From Bacteroidota bacterium (GTDB lineage Bacteria; Bacteroidota; Ignavibacteria; UBA10030; UBA8401), in the NCBI GenBank assembly GCA_035506275.1, contig DATJPT010000003.1, positions 1 through 64,000 on the forward strand: 64,000 nt of DNA, read 5' to 3'. Each line of letters opens with the position of its first letter. Position 1 is the stretch's first letter. The notes beneath the pieces were generated by a model. The model worked only from the letters and a program-made list of their open reading frames with translations. It was not told the DNA's origin and did no database searches. Below, one piece after another: positions 25,654 through 35,095 of the stretch. Both the position numbers and the translations under genes were made by a program.

Positions 25654-26181
25654 TCAAAAATCTTTTAGGTGCAGGACCGAATCAAGCTTCGTTTTGAAAA
25701 CCGAGAGCGGGCTTTGTCCGAACATAAATACCTGCCGTTTCCCTTGAGCGTCGAACATTACGGTTGCCGGGATCGCGCCGCTCCATGAAGGGTTGACTTC
25801 ATTAATGAGGTCTTCGTCTTTCTTCACGTTCGCGACATAGACGTTGAAGGGAACGTTGTGTGCCGCGACAAAGGGGCGGACTTTCGATTCGAGTTCATCC
25901 GGGTAATCAACGCTGACGGCGGCGAAGTCTATTTTCTCTTCCCGGTACATCCCGGAGAGTTTGACGATATCGGGAAATTCTTCGACACAAGGCTGACACC
26001 ACGTTGCCCAGATATTGAGGAAAAGAACTTTTCCGTTCCTGTTGTGGATGAGGCTGTCAAGCTCCTTGTCATTGATTGTCCTGACAGCCGGGCGGGTATC
26101 GTTCTGCTGCGCAACCACAGTTCTCGCACCGCCGCATAATGTGCTCAGCAGTAAAGCGGCGAAGAGTCTCTGTCTCATCAA
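25654..26181 (-). CDS. TlpA/ResA-like thiol-disulfide oxidoreductase, exported
   Basis: 175 residues with a signal peptide (about 1-24, ending TVVAQ) and a thioredoxin fold with active site WATWCQPCVEEFP (CxxC). It likely reduces disulfides or serves cytochrome c maturation in the periplasm. It overlaps the upstream redoxin gene by ATGA. A CcdA-type electron donor is encoded about 7 kb away at 32398-33132. Confidence 0.9.
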   Translation of the reverse strand: MMRQRLFAALLLSTLCGGARTVVAQQNDTRPAVRTINDKELDSLIHNRNGKVLFLNIWATWCQPCVEEFPDIVKLSGMYREEKIDFAAVSVDYPDELESKVRPFVAAHNVPFNVYVANVKKDEDLINEVNPSWSGAIPATVMFDAQGKRQVFMFGQSPLSVFKTKLDSVLHLKDF

Positions 26182-26747
26182 TCTATTTTCTTGATGGTGC
26201 AGCCGAACGCCTTTGTCGTTGTGACGGTGACCGGTTTGCCGGCAAGGATCTCGTCGAGCGCGTTCCGAAGGTCGTGGGAGGTCACATCGGACTCCCGGCG
26301 CGAATCGTCGATCCTGCCGTGGTAGAGAATGTCGAAGGAAGGGTTGAGAACGAAGATCTCCGGAGTGACCGAAGCTCCGAATTTATCGGCGATGACATTT
26401 TTATCGTCTTTAAGAATGGTGAATTCGAACCCATGGTCCTTTGCGTGCTGCTTCACTTCTTCGGCGCTTTCCTGCTTGTTGGAGTTGATGCCGATGACAA
26501 CGACATTTTTATTTTTGTAGTCATTGTAGAGCGACACCATGCGTGTGTTGTATCCGTTGGAGACCGGGCATTGCGTCGCAATGAACATCAGCACGATCGC
26601 TTTTGCTTTCTTGAAATCCGAGAGGGAGTGTTTGACGCCGTTATAGTCGGGGAGAGTGAAATTTTCAGCCTTGGCCGGCGGAGCTGCAAGAAGCAGGTTT
26701 GAGACAAAGAAGGAGAGAAAGAAAAGAACCAAAACATTCCGTTTCAT
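26178..26747 (-). CDS. AhpC/TSA-family redoxin, exported
   Basis: 189 residues with a signal peptide (about 1-27) followed by a peroxiredoxin-like fold: NFTLPDYNGVKHSLSDFKKAKAIVLMFIATQCPVSNGYNTRM. The active-site region has a single Cys (QCPVSN), as in the redoxin-domain subfamily of Bacteroidota; a classical CxxC is absent. Translationally coupled to the TlpA-like gene downstream, suggesting a periplasmic thiol/peroxide pair. Confidence 0.87.
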   Translation of the reverse strand: MKRNVLVLFFLSFFVSNLLLAAPPAKAENFTLPDYNGVKHSLSDFKKAKAIVLMFIATQCPVSNGYNTRMVSLYNDYKNKNVVVIGINSNKQESAEEVKQHAKDHGFEFTILKDDKNVIADKFGASVTPEIFVLNPSFDILYHGRIDDSRRESDVTSHDLRNALDEILAGKPVTVTTTKAFGCTIKKID

Positions 26748-26811
26748 ACAACGCTCCTTTCGATTATTTTCGTTAGATGGATTGCGACGGCAAAAGTTGA
26801 ACCCGCTCAGG

Positions 26812-28317
26812 CTATTTTCTGTTCTTTAAAAATTCAACCAGCAGCCGGACCCCGACGCCGGAACCCCCTTTAGGGATGTACTCCATAGATTCTTCCAAAA
26901 TTGCGGTCCCCGCGATATCCAAATGCACCCATTTATATTCGCCGATGAATTTTTTCAAAAACCATCCGGCGGTGATCGCGCCTCCCCAGCGCCCGCCGAC
27001 GTTTTTGACGTCCGCCACGTCGCTTTTGATCAGCTTCTCGAACTCATCAAAAAGCGGAAGCTGCCAGACACGCTCGTACGTCGTCTCTCCGGCAACTTTC
27101 AGAGCATCCATTGTCGGCTGATCGTTCCCCATCATTCCGGTCGCCAGGTGGCCGAGCGCCACAACGCATGCTCCGGTGAGCGTCGCAAGATCGATGACGA
27201 CGTCGGGTTTGTATTGGGACGCATAGCCAAGCGCATCGGCGAGGATCAGCCGTCCTTCTGCATCAGTGTTGTCGACCTCCGAAGTCTTCCCGCCGTAATG
27301 ACGGACGATGTCCCCCGGTTTCATCGAAGTTCCGCTCGGCATATTTTCGACCGCAGGGATCAATCCGATGACGTGCACCTGAAGCTGCAACTCCGCAAGC
27401 GCCTGAAACGTTCCGATGACCGCCGCGGCGCCGCTCATGTCCATTTTCATCTCGGCCATGTTCGCCGCCGGCTTGATGGAAATACCGCCGCTGTCGAACG
27501 TCACTCCCTTGCCGACAAGCACCACGGTTCCCGTTTTCACCTTGCCCGGATTGTGCTCAAGAATAATGAATCGCGGAGGATGATTGCTCCCTTTGCCGAC
27601 GGTGAGAACTCCTCCCATATTCAAACTCTCTATCTTTCTCTGGTCAAATACCGTCACTTTAAATCCATGCTCGTTCCCATTTTGCTGCGCCTGATGAGCG
27701 AGCGTTTCCGGATAAATTTCGTTGGAAGGAGCGTTCTGCAGATCCCGCGCAGCGCACGCCGCCGCAACAAGGATCTCGCCGCGCCGGACACCGTCCCGAA
27801 TTTCGTTTCCTCTTTTTTTATCGGGAGTAAAGATCGTGAGTCGATTGAGCTTCTTCCCGTTGTCCTTCGAGGTGATGTATTTGTCGTATTTATAGGCCGA
27901 GAGTGCTGCGCCTTCGACAATGGCCTGCGCTATTTCGGATGGGGAGATTTTCGAATTTCCGTTGGGGAGCGAGAGGGAAAATTCGATGGCGAGCGACCCG
28001 AGCTTCATTTTCTGAGCAGCTGTAGCGGCTGCGGCTGATCCGCGGCGGATCTTCTCTAGGGAGAGCTTTTCCGGTTCACCCATTCCAACAAGGAACAATC
28101 GGGGAGCGGTCAGCGATCTCTCGGTATAGAGCGAAAGCAGTTCGCCCGCCTTCCCGGTAAAGTCTTTGAGTGCGACGGCCGGCTGTATCTTTTCGCCGAC
28201 CTGTTTTCCCAGCGCGGCGATTTGCTGCGCAATCCCGTTCTTTTCCTGGACAATGAATACCGCAGCCGCATCTCCTTTGATTTCGGCGAGTGAAGCAAGC
28301 TCGAACTTGATTTCCAT
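26812..28317 (-). CDS. pepA: Leucyl aminopeptidase (M17)
   Basis: A cytoplasmic two-metal aminopeptidase of 501 residues. The C-terminal catalytic domain has VLVGKGVTFDSGGISIKP (metal-binding Lys/Asp), MKMDMSGAAAV, and the signature NTDAEGRLILAD (Asp/Glu ligands and catalytic Arg). The N-terminal macro-like domain spans about 1-170. It lies 20 bases downstream of nrnA on the same strand. Confidence 0.95.
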   Translation of the reverse strand: MEIKFELASLAEIKGDAAAVFIVQEKNGIAQQIAALGKQVGEKIQPAVALKDFTGKAGELLSLYTERSLTAPRLFLVGMGEPEKLSLEKIRRGSAAAATAAQKMKLGSLAIEFSLSLPNGNSKISPSEIAQAIVEGAALSAYKYDKYITSKDNGKKLNRLTIFTPDKKRGNEIRDGVRRGEILVAAACAARDLQNAPSNEIYPETLAHQAQQNGNEHGFKVTVFDQRKIESLNMGGVLTVGKGSNHPPRFIILEHNPGKVKTGTVVLVGKGVTFDSGGISIKPAANMAEMKMDMSGAAAVIGTFQALAELQLQVHVIGLIPAVENMPSGTSMKPGDIVRHYGGKTSEVDNTDAEGRLILADALGYASQYKPDVVIDLATLTGACVVALGHLATGMMGNDQPTMDALKVAGETTYERVWQLPLFDEFEKLIKSDVADVKNVGGRWGGAITAGWFLKKFIGEYKWVHLDIAGTAILEESMEYIPKGGSGVGVRLLVEFLKNRK

Positions 28318-28337
28318 TATGGCTCCTTAAAAAAATG

Positions 28338-29327
28338 TCACACGTACTGTTTAGACCTTTCGGTCACGGATCTTACAATTTCATCGAGGCTCCTGCCGCG
28401 AATTCTTGCCCCGGCAGCGTTCGTATGCCCGTTGCCGCCGAATTCTTTCGCAAGCTTGTTGATCGGAATTGTTCCCTTTGAGCGGAAGCTCACCTTGATC
28501 CCGTCTTCAAGCTCCACGAACATCAGGCCGATTCTCACTCCGCCGATCGTCAAAGCAAAGTTGACCATATTGTCGGTGTCTTCTTCGGAGGTCATGGTTT
28601 CGGTAAAATCCTTTCTCCGAAGCGTCATCGATGCAACCCTGCCGTGATGATCAACCATCAACGAGTCGAGTGCCCGTCCAAGAAGCTTTAATTTATTCGC
28701 CGGACCCTCCTCGAAAATCCTCTGATAGATTTTTGCCGGGTCGGCTCCGGCCTGCAGAAGCTCGGCGGCGATCGCGTGGGTCTCTGGGTCGGTCTTGGGA
28801 AACCGAAACGAGCCGGTATCGGTCATGATCGCAGCATACAATGCTTCGGCGACCGGGGCGGTGATGGAGTTCGGGTTCAGGTATTTCAAAAGCTTGAAGA
28901 CGATCTCGCCCGTTGCTGTCGCCTGTTCGTCGATGATATAGAGGTCGGCAAACGCCTCCTGATCGGGATGATGGTCGATACAAAGTTTTGCAGCAGAACT
29001 TTTTGCGACAGCCTCCTTTAAGGCAGAAAAACGGGAAGGGGTATTCGTGTCGAGTGCAATGATTACGTCGGCGTCTCCGACAAGTTGTTTATGCATTTCC
29101 GGAACGAATGTCGCGATCGGGAAGAGCGAATTCATGAACATGTAATACTCGGGGGTCTTGCTCTGGTTAATGATGGAGACGCTTTTCCCTTCGCCGGTCA
29201 GGTATAACGCGAGCGCAACTTCGCTTCCCAAACCGTCGCCGTCCGGATTGATGTGCGTTGTCAGGACGAAACTTTTCTTTTCAGCGAAGATTGCCTTACA
29301 TCGCTCGAATAACTGACCTAGATCCAT
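28338..29327 (-). CDS. nrnA: DHH-family phosphoesterase NrnA (oligoribonuclease/pAp phosphatase)
   Basis: Degrades very short RNAs and/or 3'-phosphoadenosine 5'-phosphate. The ATG at 29327 (MDLGQLFERCK) is preferred; the frame is open further upstream, but that extension runs into the korB terminator. 329 residues with metal motifs THINPDGDGLGSE, ALDTNTPSR and CIDHHPDQE in the DHH domain, and GGNGHTNAAGARI in the C-terminal DHHA1 domain. All motif residues are intact. Confidence 0.92.
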   Translation of the reverse strand: MDLGQLFERCKAIFAEKKSFVLTTHINPDGDGLGSEVALALYLTGEGKSVSIINQSKTPEYYMFMNSLFPIATFVPEMHKQLVGDADVIIALDTNTPSRFSALKEAVAKSSAAKLCIDHHPDQEAFADLYIIDEQATATGEIVFKLLKYLNPNSITAPVAEALYAAIMTDTGSFRFPKTDPETHAIAAELLQAGADPAKIYQRIFEEGPANKLKLLGRALDSLMVDHHGRVASMTLRRKDFTETMTSEEDTDNMVNFALTIGGVRIGLMFVELEDGIKVSFRSKGTIPINKLAKEFGGNGHTNAAGARIRGRSLDEIVRSVTERSKQYV

Positions 29328-29426
29328 TGGAATCGCGCTGAAATGTTCCAGAGAATAATCATGATGAATCGGAAGCGGGGAAGAGAGCGGGTTAAAGATA
29401 CGAACAGCACCCTTTCCGTTCAAGGC

Positions 29427-29463
29427 AAAAAAAGAACGCACTTCCTCATGCAAGAAAGTGCGT
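29427..29463 (-). terminator. Terminator of the ccdA-korA-korB operon
   Basis: On the minus strand, ACGCACTT and AAGTGCGT form an 8-base stem (29463-29456 with 29443-29436) followed by a run of seven T residues, 20 bases after the korB stop. Confidence 0.82.
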
Positions 29464-29483
29464 CGATAAATTGCAATCCCGGA

Positions 29484-30533
29484 TTACTGGATCGTCCAGG
29501 TGTCGCCCGAGCCGAGCAGTTTTTCCAGATCGCCTCTGCCCTTCTTGTCGGTTGCGTTTCTGATCTGGAGGGACATTTGCGATTCGTACGTCGGACGGTC
29601 GATGCTGAGGAAAATGCCCACAGGACGGGGGAGCGACGCGTTGTACGTCATGTTCGCAAGGATAAATGCCAACGTCGAATCATTCTCGTTGTGGACGATG
29701 AGATCGTTCACCGAATGTTTTCCATCCTTCAACGAAACGACCGCCGGTCTGAATCCGTCGAGAATGACCCCCTTGTCCCGTTCTTTGCCGAAGATCAGCG
29801 GTTTGCCGTGCTCGAGGTAGACGACGTTTTCGTCCTTCGATTCCTTTTCGGTGAACATGAAGAACGCTCCGTCGTTAAAAACGTTGCAGTTCTGGTAGAT
29901 CTCGACGAAGGAGGTTCCCTTATGCTCGGCGGCCCGTTTGACCATTTGCTGAAGGTGCTTCGGGTCGCGGTCCATTGTCCGTGCGACGAACGTGCCGCTT
30001 GCGCCCAGGGCAAGGCTGACCGGGTTGAAGGGATAGTCGATCGATCCCATTGGGGTGGACTTCGTCACCTTGCCGAACTCGGACGTCGGCGAATATTGTC
30101 CCTTCGTCAATCCATAGATCTGATTGTTGAAGAGCATTACGTTCACGTCGATGTTGCGGCGGATAAGATGGATCATGTGGTTGCCGCCGATGCTCAATCC
30201 GTCCCCGTCCCCCGTGACCACCCACACCGAAAGATCGGGCCGAGCCATTTTCAACCCGGAGGCGATCGCGGTTGCCCGTCCGTGAATGCTGTGGAATCCA
30301 TACGTGTCCATATAATACGGAAAACGGCTCGAGCAGCCGATCCCGGAGATGAACACGGTATTCTCTCTTTTAATCGGAAGCTCGGGCATGATCCGCTGCA
30401 CCTGGGCGAGGATCGAATAATCGCCGCACCCGGGACACCAACGCACATCCTGGTCGGACTGAAATTCCTTTGTCGTGTACTTTGTTGCGGGAGGTTCGTT
30501 CTTCGACACTACTTCTTCAACAAGGGTACTCAT
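29484..30533 (-). CDS. korB: 2-oxoacid:ferredoxin oxidoreductase, beta subunit
   Basis: The thiamine-pyrophosphate subunit of an enzyme converting 2-oxoglutarate (or another 2-oxoacid) to its CoA thioester with ferredoxin, reversible in the reductive TCA cycle. 349 residues with the CPGCGDY cluster motif (Cys33, Cys36), GIGCSSRFP, and the TPP-binding VTGDGDGLSIGGNHMIHLIRRN plus NNQIYGLTKGQ. It overlaps korA by ATGA. The two-subunit layout fits the KorAB class; exact 2-oxoacid preference is inference. Confidence 0.93.
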   Translation of the reverse strand: MSTLVEEVVSKNEPPATKYTTKEFQSDQDVRWCPGCGDYSILAQVQRIMPELPIKRENTVFISGIGCSSRFPYYMDTYGFHSIHGRATAIASGLKMARPDLSVWVVTGDGDGLSIGGNHMIHLIRRNIDVNVMLFNNQIYGLTKGQYSPTSEFGKVTKSTPMGSIDYPFNPVSLALGASGTFVARTMDRDPKHLQQMVKRAAEHKGTSFVEIYQNCNVFNDGAFFMFTEKESKDENVVYLEHGKPLIFGKERDKGVILDGFRPAVVSLKDGKHSVNDLIVHNENDSTLAFILANMTYNASLPRPVGIFLSIDRPTYESQMSLQIRNATDKKGRGDLEKLLGSGDTWTIQ

Positions 30534-32371
30534 GCTTTTTTACCTTCCAAAATTTCTTCAATTTTTGCCTCGATCTCCGACGACTTAAAGGGGAGACCCT
30601 GAACTTTGTTCAATCCAACGGCGGGGACCAAATATTTCGACCGCAGGACCTTGATGAGCTGGCCGAGGTTGATTTCCGGCACCAGAACATGCTTGAAACT
30701 GTAGAGGATTTCTCCGACGTTCTTCGGGAGCGGGTTGAGGTGGCGGAGGTGGAGATGCGACACCGACTTTCCGTGCGCCCGTGCCGCTTCGACCGCAGAC
30801 CGGATAGCGCCATATGTGCCCCCCCAACCGACCACAAGCAAATCACCCTTCTCATCTCCATCAACAGTTGCGAGAGGAATGTCGTTCGCGATGCGTTCGA
30901 CTTTTTCGGCGCGGAGCCGGACCATCTTGTCGTGATTTTCAGGTTCGTAGTTGACGTTTCCCGTCTTATCCTGTTTTTCAAGTCCGCCGATCCGGTGCTC
31001 GAGCCCCGGTGTTCCCGGTATCGCCCATTCGCGCGCGAGCGTCGTCTCGTTGCGCAAATACGGGAGATAATTATTGGGATCGGTCCTGAATTTGGGTGAA
31101 ATGTCGGGGATGTCGGCGAGGTTCGGAAGCTTCCATGGCTCGGATCCGTTGCCGAGATATCCGTCGGACAACACCATCACCGGAGTCATGTACTTCAGTG
31201 CGATCCTTGCAGCCTGAAAGACGGTGTCGAAACAATCGCTCGGCGTCGCGGAGGCAAGGATCGGAACGGGAGCTTCGCCGTTGCGTCCATAAAGGGCCTG
31301 AAGCAGATCCGCCTGCTCCGTTTTCGTCGGAAGCCCTGTGCTCGGTCCGCCGCGCTGGATGTTGATGATGAGCAGAGGGAGCTCAACCATCACCGCGAGG
31401 CCGATCGCTTCGGTCTTCAAAGCGACCCCGGGACCGCTCGTCGTCGTTACGGCGAGCGCGCCGCCGAAGGAAGCGCCGATGGCGCTGGTGATCGCGGCAA
31501 TCTCATCCTCCGCCTGGAACGTTTTTACGCCGTATTCTTTATACATCGACAACTCGTGGAGAATGTCGCTCGCCGGAGTGATCGGGTAGCTGCCGAGGAA
31601 CAGGTCGAGCTTCGCCTTGCTCGCCGCTACGACGAGGCCGAGCGCGACCGCGGTATTGCCGGTGATGTTCCGGTATTTTCCGCGCGGAAGGGAGGCTGCC
31701 TTCACTTCATACCGGACGTTGAAAATTTCCGTCGTCTCTGCAAAGTTCCATCCCGCCTTCAGCACTCGGGTGTTCGCTTCGATGATGTCCGGCTTGCTCT
31801 TGAATTTTGACTTGATCCACTCGACGGTGTTGTCGATCGGACGGTTGTACATCCAGTACATCATCCCCAGCGCGAAAAAGTTCTTCGTCCTGTCGACGAT
31901 CTTTGTCGGCAAATTCATGTCGGCGAGCGCAAGGCTGGTGAGCTTCGTGATGTCGGCCTGATAGACGGGATGATTGGCAAGAGAATTGTCGGTCAACGGA
32001 TTGGACGCGTAGCCGGCAAGTTTCAGGTTCTTGTCGTTGAAACCGTCCGTGTTGACGATGATAGCGCCGCCATCAACAAGCCCGCGAAGGTTCACCTTCA
32101 GCGCGGCGGCATTCATCGCCACGAGGACGTCGCATTGGTCCCCCGGCGTGTTGATCTCTGTGCTGCCGAAATGGATCTGAAATCCGCTGACGCCGAAGAG
32201 CGTCCCTTGCGGCGCCCGAATTTCCGCCGGGTAATCCGGGAGCGTGCTCAGGTCATTCCCCATGATGGCGGATGTGTTCGTGAACTGCGTTCCGGTCAAC
32301 TGCATTCCGTCCCCCGAATCGCCCGCAAAGCGGATCGTCACTTCATCAAGGGATTTTGTTTTCTTAACCAT
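30530..32371 (-). CDS. korA: 2-oxoacid:ferredoxin oxidoreductase, fused gamma-alpha subunit
   Basis: 613 residues combining an N-terminal gamma domain (about 10-200, opening VTIRFAGDSGDGMQLTGTQF) with the alpha/pyrimidine-binding domain (about 225-600: GLVVAASKAKLDLFLGSYPITPASDILHELS). The segment FQAEDEIAAITSAIGASFGGALAVTTTSGPG lines the TPP pocket and YGRNGEAPVPILASATPSDCF follows. It is the partner of KorB. No ferredoxin-like delta subunit is encoded alongside. Gene order ccdA-korA-korB with short gaps indicates one transcript. Confidence 0.93.
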   Translation of the reverse strand: MVKKTKSLDEVTIRFAGDSGDGMQLTGTQFTNTSAIMGNDLSTLPDYPAEIRAPQGTLFGVSGFQIHFGSTEINTPGDQCDVLVAMNAAALKVNLRGLVDGGAIIVNTDGFNDKNLKLAGYASNPLTDNSLANHPVYQADITKLTSLALADMNLPTKIVDRTKNFFALGMMYWMYNRPIDNTVEWIKSKFKSKPDIIEANTRVLKAGWNFAETTEIFNVRYEVKAASLPRGKYRNITGNTAVALGLVVAASKAKLDLFLGSYPITPASDILHELSMYKEYGVKTFQAEDEIAAITSAIGASFGGALAVTTTSGPGVALKTEAIGLAVMVELPLLIINIQRGGPSTGLPTKTEQADLLQALYGRNGEAPVPILASATPSDCFDTVFQAARIALKYMTPVMVLSDGYLGNGSEPWKLPNLADIPDISPKFRTDPNNYLPYLRNETTLAREWAIPGTPGLEHRIGGLEKQDKTGNVNYEPENHDKMVRLRAEKVERIANDIPLATVDGDEKGDLLVVGWGGTYGAIRSAVEAARAHGKSVSHLHLRHLNPLPKNVGEILYSFKHVLVPEINLGQLIKVLRSKYLVPAVGLNKVQGLPFKSSEIEAKIEEILEGKKA

Positions 32372-32397
32372 GTATAGCGATTCCTTTACATTTGTCG

Positions 32398-33132
32398 TTA
32401 TGACAGTTCATTGAGAAATGGAAGCCATCGTGAAAAGTACGATGAGAGAATTGTCAGAGAGTTCGTGATGATGAGGATGCCCAGGGCAACGAGCATGGCG
32501 CCCCCCACGACTTCGATCGCATGAAAATATTTCTTAATTCTGTTGAACATCGAGAAGAACATATTGATGCTCACGCCCGTCAGAAAGAACGGGATGCCGA
32601 GTCCAAGCGAGTAACTTCCCAATAACACAATTCCTTTATACACGGTGTCCTGCCGGCTTGCGATCACCAGGATGGCCGCTAGCACCGGTCCGATGCACGG
32701 CGTCCACCCGAAAGCGAACGCGGTGCCGACTAAAAACGATCCCAGCATGCCGAGCTTCTTCTGCTGGACGTGAAATCTCTGTTCGTAGTTCAGGAACTTG
32801 ATCTTGAACAATCCCATCATGTGCAGGCCGAAGACGATGATCAGCACGCCGGCGACCTTGCTGATCGTCGCATAGTATTCGTTGAACGCCTTGCCGAGTG
32901 TCGTTGCGGTTGCGCCGAGAAGGACAAAGACCAGCGTAAACCCGCCGATGAAAAATATGGAGTTCAATATAATTGAACGCAGGGCAGACCTGTTCTGTTC
33001 CACCCCCTTCATTTCATCGAGCGAAACGCCCGAAATGAAGGAAATGTATCCTGGTACTATCGGAAGCACACAAGGGGATACAAAGGAGAGCAATCCAAAA
33101 ATAAAAGCTGTTAAGATTCCTACATTCTGCAA
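32398..33132 (-). CDS. ccdA: CcdA-type thiol-disulfide transporter (cytochrome c biogenesis)
   Basis: Moves reducing equivalents from cytoplasmic thioredoxin across the membrane to periplasmic redoxins. 244 residues with six predicted membrane segments and the two functional cysteines in FVSPCVLPIVPGY (Cys21) and FGWTPCIGPVLAAI. It is the first gene of the korAB operon, an unusual but plausible pairing, and lies within a few kb of two exported redoxins that could be its clients. Confidence 0.93.
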   Translation of the reverse strand: MQNVGILTAFIFGLLSFVSPCVLPIVPGYISFISGVSLDEMKGVEQNRSALRSIILNSIFFIGGFTLVFVLLGATATTLGKAFNEYYATISKVAGVLIIVFGLHMMGLFKIKFLNYEQRFHVQQKKLGMLGSFLVGTAFAFGWTPCIGPVLAAILVIASRQDTVYKGIVLLGSYSLGLGIPFFLTGVSINMFFSMFNRIKKYFHAIEVVGGAMLVALGILIITNSLTILSSYFSRWLPFLNELS

Positions 33133-33155
33133 TCAAAACCTCATCTTCCTGTAAT

Positions 33156-33184
33156 AATGTAACTCATTCCGCCAAAAATATCAA
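33156..33184 (-). promoter_or_regulatory. Sigma-70-type promoter for ccdA-korAB
   Basis: On the minus strand TTGATA (33184-33179), 17 bases, TACATT (33161-33156), about 25 bases before the ccdA start. Near-consensus spacing and hexamers, and the same -10 as at pfkA. Confidence 0.6.
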
Positions 33185-33267
33185 GGCAAAGAAGCCGACC
33201 GAAATGGATCACCGCCCAAATTGGCAGAAATCCGGACAATAAATCCCCCTCTGTGACCTGAGACAAA

Positions 33268-33303
33268 TAAAAAAGCCATCCTTTTTATCGGATGGCTTTT
33301 CTC
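33268..33303 (-). terminator. Terminator of the arginine operon
   Basis: Stem AAAAGCCATCC/GGATGGCTTTT (33271-33281 and 33290-33300) with an 8-base loop. On the minus strand it follows argG and ends in a T-run; the symmetric A/T flanks could also stop transcription on the other strand. Confidence 0.85.
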
Positions 33304-33341
33304 TGACTCCTGTCAACCGTTCGGTTATTTCTGTCTCCCGA

Positions 33342-34577
33342 CTACTTTCTTCGCAACAATCCCTTCACTTTTCCTTCCTTCGCCTTGTTGATCTTGTGGA
33401 ACGTTTTCGACGGAAGGCCGTAGATCTTGATAAAGCCTTCGGCCGCCGAATGGTCGAAGGTGTCTTCAACAGTATACGTTGCCAAATTTGTATCGTAGAG
33501 GGAGTAAGGAGATGTGCGTCCGCCGACGGTGAGGTTGCCTTTATACATTCTCACTTTCACCAGCCCCGAAACATTTTTTTGCGTTTCGTTGATGAATCCG
33601 TCCATGGCTTCTTTCAGCGGCGAGAACCAGAGCCCGTTGTAAATGATCGTCGCGTATTCGTCCGCCAGTTTCGATTTATAGTGGAAAACTTCTTTGTCGA
33701 GGGTCAATCGTTCCAGCTCGAGATGAGCGAAGTGAAGGGTGACGGCCGCCGGAGCTTCATAGACTTCGCGGGACTTGATTCCGACCAGCCGGTTTTCGAC
33801 GAGATCAATTCTTCCGATGCCGTTTGCTCCGGCGACCGCGTTCAGCTCTTCGATCAGCGCAACGCCGCTCATCTTCTTGCCGTTAAGGGCCACCGGGATG
33901 CCTTCTTTGAATTCGATTGACACATACGTCGCCTTGTTCGGCGCGTCTTCGGGGGCGACCGTCCGCTGGTACGCGTCCTGCGGCGGCTCGACCATCGGGT
34001 CCTCGAGGATACCGCATTCGATCGCCGTTCCCCAGATATTTTCATCGATCGAATACGGATTCTTCTTGGTGGCGGAAACGGGAATGCCGTGCTTTTCGCA
34101 GTAGGCGATTTCTTCCTCGCGCGATTTGAATTCCCACACGCGCAGCGGAGCGAGCACTTTCAATTCCGGCGCAAGCGCCATCACCGACACCTCGAAACGA
34201 ACCTGGTCGTTTCCTTTCCCCGTGCATCCGTGAGCAACGGCCGTGCATTTTTCTCTCTTCGCGACGTCGACCAGGGCTTTTGCAAGAAGAGGGCGGCCGA
34301 GCGACGTGGCCATCGGATACACGTGCTCGTACAAGGCTCCCGCTTTGAGGGCGGGAAAGATATATTCTTCCACGAATTCTTTTTTCAGGTCCTGGACGTA
34401 TACTTTCTTTGCGCCCGTTTTATAGGCTTTGTCGGCAACGCCGACAAGTTCCTTCTGCTGTCCCAGATTTCCTGTGACGGTGATGACATCCGCATCATAT
34501 TTTTCCTGCAGCCATTTGACGATGACGGAGGTATCGAGGCCGCCCGAATATGCGACGGCAATTCTTTCCTTTTTCAA
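33342..34577 (-). CDS. argG: Argininosuccinate synthase
   Basis: Joins citrulline and aspartate with ATP in arginine synthesis. 411 residues with the PP-loop [10 protein letters not shown] (about 9-18), [14 protein letters not shown], and [22 protein letters not shown]. It is the last gene of the argC-argJ-argB-argR-argG operon. No argH or argF is present in this window. Confidence 0.97.
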   Translation of the reverse strand: MKKERIAVAYSGGLDTSVIVKWLQEKYDADVITVTGNLGQQKELVGVADKAYKTGAKKVYVQDLKKEFVEEYIFPALKAGALYEHVYPMATSLGRPLLAKALVDVAKREKCTAVAHGCTGKGNDQVRFEVSVMALAPELKVLAPLRVWEFKSREEEIAYCEKHGIPVSATKKNPYSIDENIWGTAIECGILEDPMVEPPQDAYQRTVAPEDAPNKATYVSIEFKEGIPVALNGKKMSGVALIEELNAVAGANGIGRIDLVENRLVGIKSREVYEAPAAVTLHFAHLELERLTLDKEVFHYKSKLADEYATIIYNGLWFSPLKEAMDGFINETQKNVSGLVKVRMYKGNLTVGGRTSPYSLYDTNLATYTVEDTFDHSAAEGFIKIYGLPSKTFHKINKAKEGKVKGLLRRK

Positions 34578-34627
34578 GAGTATTCTTCCTTATGGTTGTC
34601 CATGATAGTGTGAACGTACATTATTCA

Positions 34628-35086
34628 TCAACGTGTTCCGGCTCGTTCAACAAGAGCGTCCTTGACGTCCTTCAACGCCGCCTGAATTTTTTTGATCGTC
34701 GACGGCAGCACCAGGACAGTGTCGTCACCGGCGACCGTCCCGAGAAGGTGCGGGTGGTGGAGCGAATCGAGGAACGAGGCGACGCCCGGCGCTCTCCCCG
34801 GCAGCGTTCGAATGACGATCATCGCCTCGTTTGCGTCGACGCTTGTCACTTCGAAACCGACAAGCGATTTCAGCTTTCGTTCCTCGCTCCCGGTACTGAG
34901 AACGTACCGCATGCCGTCTTCAGCATGGATGCGGTCGACGCCGAGTTCGTTGAGGTCGCGCGACAGCGTTGCCTGGGTGACGTCAAAACCCCGTTTCTTC
35001 AGGTCGACGGAGAGCTCCTCCTGGCTGGAGATCGCCTTCGACTGGATGATCTCCTTGATCGTAAAATGTCGTTTGGACTTGTTCAC
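34628..35086 (-). CDS. argR: Arginine repressor ArgR
   Basis: 152 residues: an N-terminal winged helix (about 5-70, TIKEIIQSKAISSQEEL and VTQATLSRDLNELGVDRI) and a C-terminal arginine-binding hexamerisation domain with VRTLPGRAPGVASFLDSLHHPHLLGTVAGDDTVLVLP. It represses arginine genes with arginine as co-repressor. It is encoded inside the arginine operon that carries two ARG boxes at its head, implying autoregulation. Confidence 0.95.
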   Translation of the reverse strand: MNKSKRHFTIKEIIQSKAISSQEELSVDLKKRGFDVTQATLSRDLNELGVDRIHAEDGMRYVLSTGSEERKLKSLVGFEVTSVDANEAMIVIRTLPGRAPGVASFLDSLHHPHLLGTVAGDDTVLVLPSTIKKIQAALKDVKDALVERAGTR

Positions 35087-35095
35087 GATGATGCG

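Noticed and set aside
26923-28038. 371-codon plus-strand open frame
   Set aside because: Antisense to pepA.
29343-30602. 419-codon plus-strand open frame
   Set aside because: Antisense to korB, whose TPP and cluster motifs are intact; no plausible protein features.
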